This document shows, piece after piece, positions 15,257 through 16,308 of a stretch of 16,308 nucleotides of DNA. The stretch is from Acidobacteriaceae bacterium (lineage in GTDB: Bacteria > Acidobacteriota > Terriglobia > Terriglobales > Acidobacteriaceae). The position numbers and the translations under genes were made by a program. Location: positions 1,900-18,207 of the forward strand of contig PLKU01000231.1 of assembly GCA_003140705.1 (NCBI GenBank). The letters run 5' to 3'. Positions within the stretch are counted from its first letter, which is position 1. Every line of letters begins with the position of its first letter. The notes under the pieces are model-generated. The model worked only from the letters and a program-made list of their open reading frames with translations, was not told the origin of the DNA and did not search any database.

Positions 15257-15865
15257 TCAATGTGGACGCCCGGGGAGCACAAAATGCTCAGCGCACCGCG
15301 GCTCGTAGGAATCGCCCGGCATTTTGATGGGGCTGTCGTAGGGCGCCGGCTCACCTTCGATGAGCCGCTGCGAGTAGAGAGCGCGGTTTCCGCATGCGCA
15401 GTATGCAATGCATTCAGTAATGCTGCCTCCGTATGCGGTTACGAACCATGTGAGGTCGAGCATCTCTCCAAAGGGAATGGCTCGGAAGTCAAGATCCAGG
15501 CCAGCAACCAGGACGTCGTGGTTTTCATCGAGGAGACGCCGTGTCAGGGGGAATAATTCTTCTATAAATTGTCCTTCATCGATCGCTACACATTCGACTC
15601 TCTTCCCAATAGCCATTTCCTTGGCGGCGATTGCCTGAAAGATCTCCCATGGGTCATTCGATTTGAATTCGAGGGCATTCATCTTACCGTGCCCCTTTGG
15701 GTTACGACTCTCAACCACACCAGGTCCGCCCTTGGTATCGTCGCTGGGCTTGAGGACCATGACATATTGGCCGGCGTATTGGCGCCGCATGTCGGCGCGC
15801 CGCAAGAGTTCCGCGGTTTTATTACTTCTCATCGGTCCCATCATCAACTCTAACTTCCCGTGCAT
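15257..15865 (-). CDS. tdk: Thymidine kinase (type II, TK1-like)
   Basis: Salvages thymidine by ATP-dependent phosphorylation to dTMP. At 202 residues it has the usual TK1-like length. The P-loop is GPMRSNKT (10-17), and the catalytic glutamate is Glu97 in AIDEGQF. The DLDFRAIPFG block (124-133) and the thymidine-binding lasso region (TECIAYCACG to YEPRC) follow. Zinc ligands look like Cys residues at 156/158 and Cys191 with His194, so the first pair is spaced CxC (or C152xxxC156) rather than the common CxxC. The P-loop differs from the usual GPMFSGK[ST], with Arg13 and Asn15 replacing Phe and Gly. AGGGG lies upstream of the ATG. It faces rpoZ and diverges from coaBC. Function is confident; kinetic consequence of the loop changes is unknown. 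Confidence 0.93.
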   Translation of the reverse strand: MHGKLELMMGPMRSNKTAELLRRADMRRQYAGQYVMVLKPSDDTKGGPGVVESRNPKGHGKMNALEFKSNDPWEIFQAIAAKEMAIGKRVECVAIDEGQFIEELFPLTRRLLDENHDVLVAGLDLDFRAIPFGEMLDLTWFVTAYGGSITECIAYCACGNRALYSQRLIEGEPAPYDSPIKMPGDSYEPRCAEHFVLPGRPH

Positions 15866-16019
15866 CTTGCTTATCCCCTGGAAACCATGCGCAAAACAGC
15901 GGATGATGTTCCTTCAATGATTTCGGCCGCTGGCCGTCAGAATCAACCGTACTTGAGCATTTTCGCACGTCCCGTCCCTCCTCTCCGGAGGTTCCACTCC
16001 TCCAAGAAATCTCCCCAAC

Positions 16020-16036
16020 GCGCGGAGCTCCCGCGC
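16020..16036. promoter_or_regulatory. Perfect GC-rich dyad upstream of coaBC, possible operator
   Basis: GCGCGG and CCGCGC flank a 5-nt AGCTC centre, a perfect 6+6 inverted repeat. It ends 14 bp before the TACAAT -10 box, so it covers the place of the -35 element, where a repressor or activator could bind. It might also be a chance GC-rich hairpin. Confidence 0.3.
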
Positions 16037-16050
16037 TAGTAGAAACCGGC

Positions 16051-16056
16051 TACAAT
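16051..16056 (+). promoter_or_regulatory. Putative -10 box (TACAAT) of a leaderless promoter for coaBC
   Basis: TACAAT ends exactly 7 bp before the A of the coaBC ATG at 16063, so the predicted transcription start is the start codon. No Shine-Dalgarno sequence fits in between (CGAGTG only). No -35 consensus is present; a dyad occupies that position. Confidence 0.5.
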
Positions 16057-16062
16057 CGAGTG

Positions 16063-16308
16063 ATGAGAGTAACCGTGGGCGTCTCGGGCGGGATTGCCGC
16101 CTACAAGGCGGCAGAGCTGGTGCGCGCGCTGCAGCGTCAGGCTCTTGAAGTCCACGTGGTGATGACGGAGTCGGCCTGCAGGTTTGTTCAGCCGCTGACA
16201 TTTGCCTCCCTTACAGGCCATAAGGTGATTACCAGCCTCTGGGACGAAGCCGCGGCGGCCGACGGCTCGCCAAACGAACCATCGGGGATTGAGCACATCG
16301 GCGAGGCG
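16063..16308 (+). CDS. coaBC: CoaBC/Dfp bifunctional coenzyme A biosynthesis protein, 5' part (cut by window end)
   Basis: Only the first 82 codons are visible. They match the N-terminal flavoprotein domain (CoaC), which decarboxylates 4'-phosphopantothenoylcysteine with FMN. The start MRVTVGVSGGIAAYKAAELV carries the FMN-phosphate loop SGGIAAYKA (8-16), followed by VHVVMTESACRFVQPLTFASLTG (30-52). His78 in GIEHI corresponds to the catalytic His of the domain. The CoaB synthetase half would lie beyond the window, so whether the gene is the full fusion cannot be seen. An Ala- and Gly-containing stretch between Trp60 and Ile76 is somewhat longer than I expect. The ATG directly follows a -10-like box, suggesting leaderless expression. 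The gene diverges from tdk. Confidence 0.9.
   Translation, partial: MRVTVGVSGGIAAYKAAELVRALQRQALEVHVVMTESACRFVQPLTFASLTGHKVITSLWDEAAAADGSPNEPSGIEHIGEA

Overview
The window looks like a chromosomal segment of an Acidobacteriota bacterium, probably class Terriglobia. This is an inference from three things: moderately high GC, protein character, and the housekeeping run yicC-gmk-rpoZ followed by coaBC beside envelope-polysaccharide genes. No rRNA, tRNA, insertion sequence, CRISPR array or phage gene was recognised.

Left part (1-5020): a surface-glycan gene set. In order it holds the 3' end of a GT8-like glycosyltransferase, an FkbM-family methyltransferase, a GT4 glycosyltransferase and a Wzx-type flippase on the + strand. 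A class I SAM methyltransferase on the - strand converges on the flippase. The genes are loosely packed, with gaps of about 80-230 bp, and by eye are less GC-rich than the Wzi-like gene further right.

Middle (5021-12911): a 560-bp divergent region leads into gmd and fcl, which overlap by 8 bp. Together they convert GDP-mannose to GDP-L-fucose, and all the catalytic residues I could place are intact. Next come a large Wzi-like outer-membrane beta-barrel protein, a second GT4 glycosyltransferase and an MsbA-type ABC exporter. Together these supply an activated deoxysugar, transferases, membrane export and an outer-surface anchor, so the region probably builds and exports a fucose-containing polysaccharide or glycolipid.

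Right part (12918-16308): a compact housekeeping operon yicC-gmk-rpoZ. In it guanylate kinase carries an unusual acidic tail whose codons also supply the ribosome-binding site of rpoZ. After a 400-bp convergent gap containing hairpins comes thymidine kinase on the - strand. The 5' end of coaBC on the + strand is cut by the window edge.

The most interesting structure is regulatory. Several genes that begin a transcription unit have a TANNNT-type -10 box ending about 7 bp before the start codon (1662, 7726, 9702, 16063, and a 23-codon mini-ORF at 10948). That predicts leaderless mRNAs. Genes inside operons (fcl, yicC, gmk, rpoZ) have Shine-Dalgarno sequences instead. The mini-ORF ends in an ATGA overlap with the likely start of the ABC exporter, which suggests a leaderless leader peptide coupled to transporter translation.
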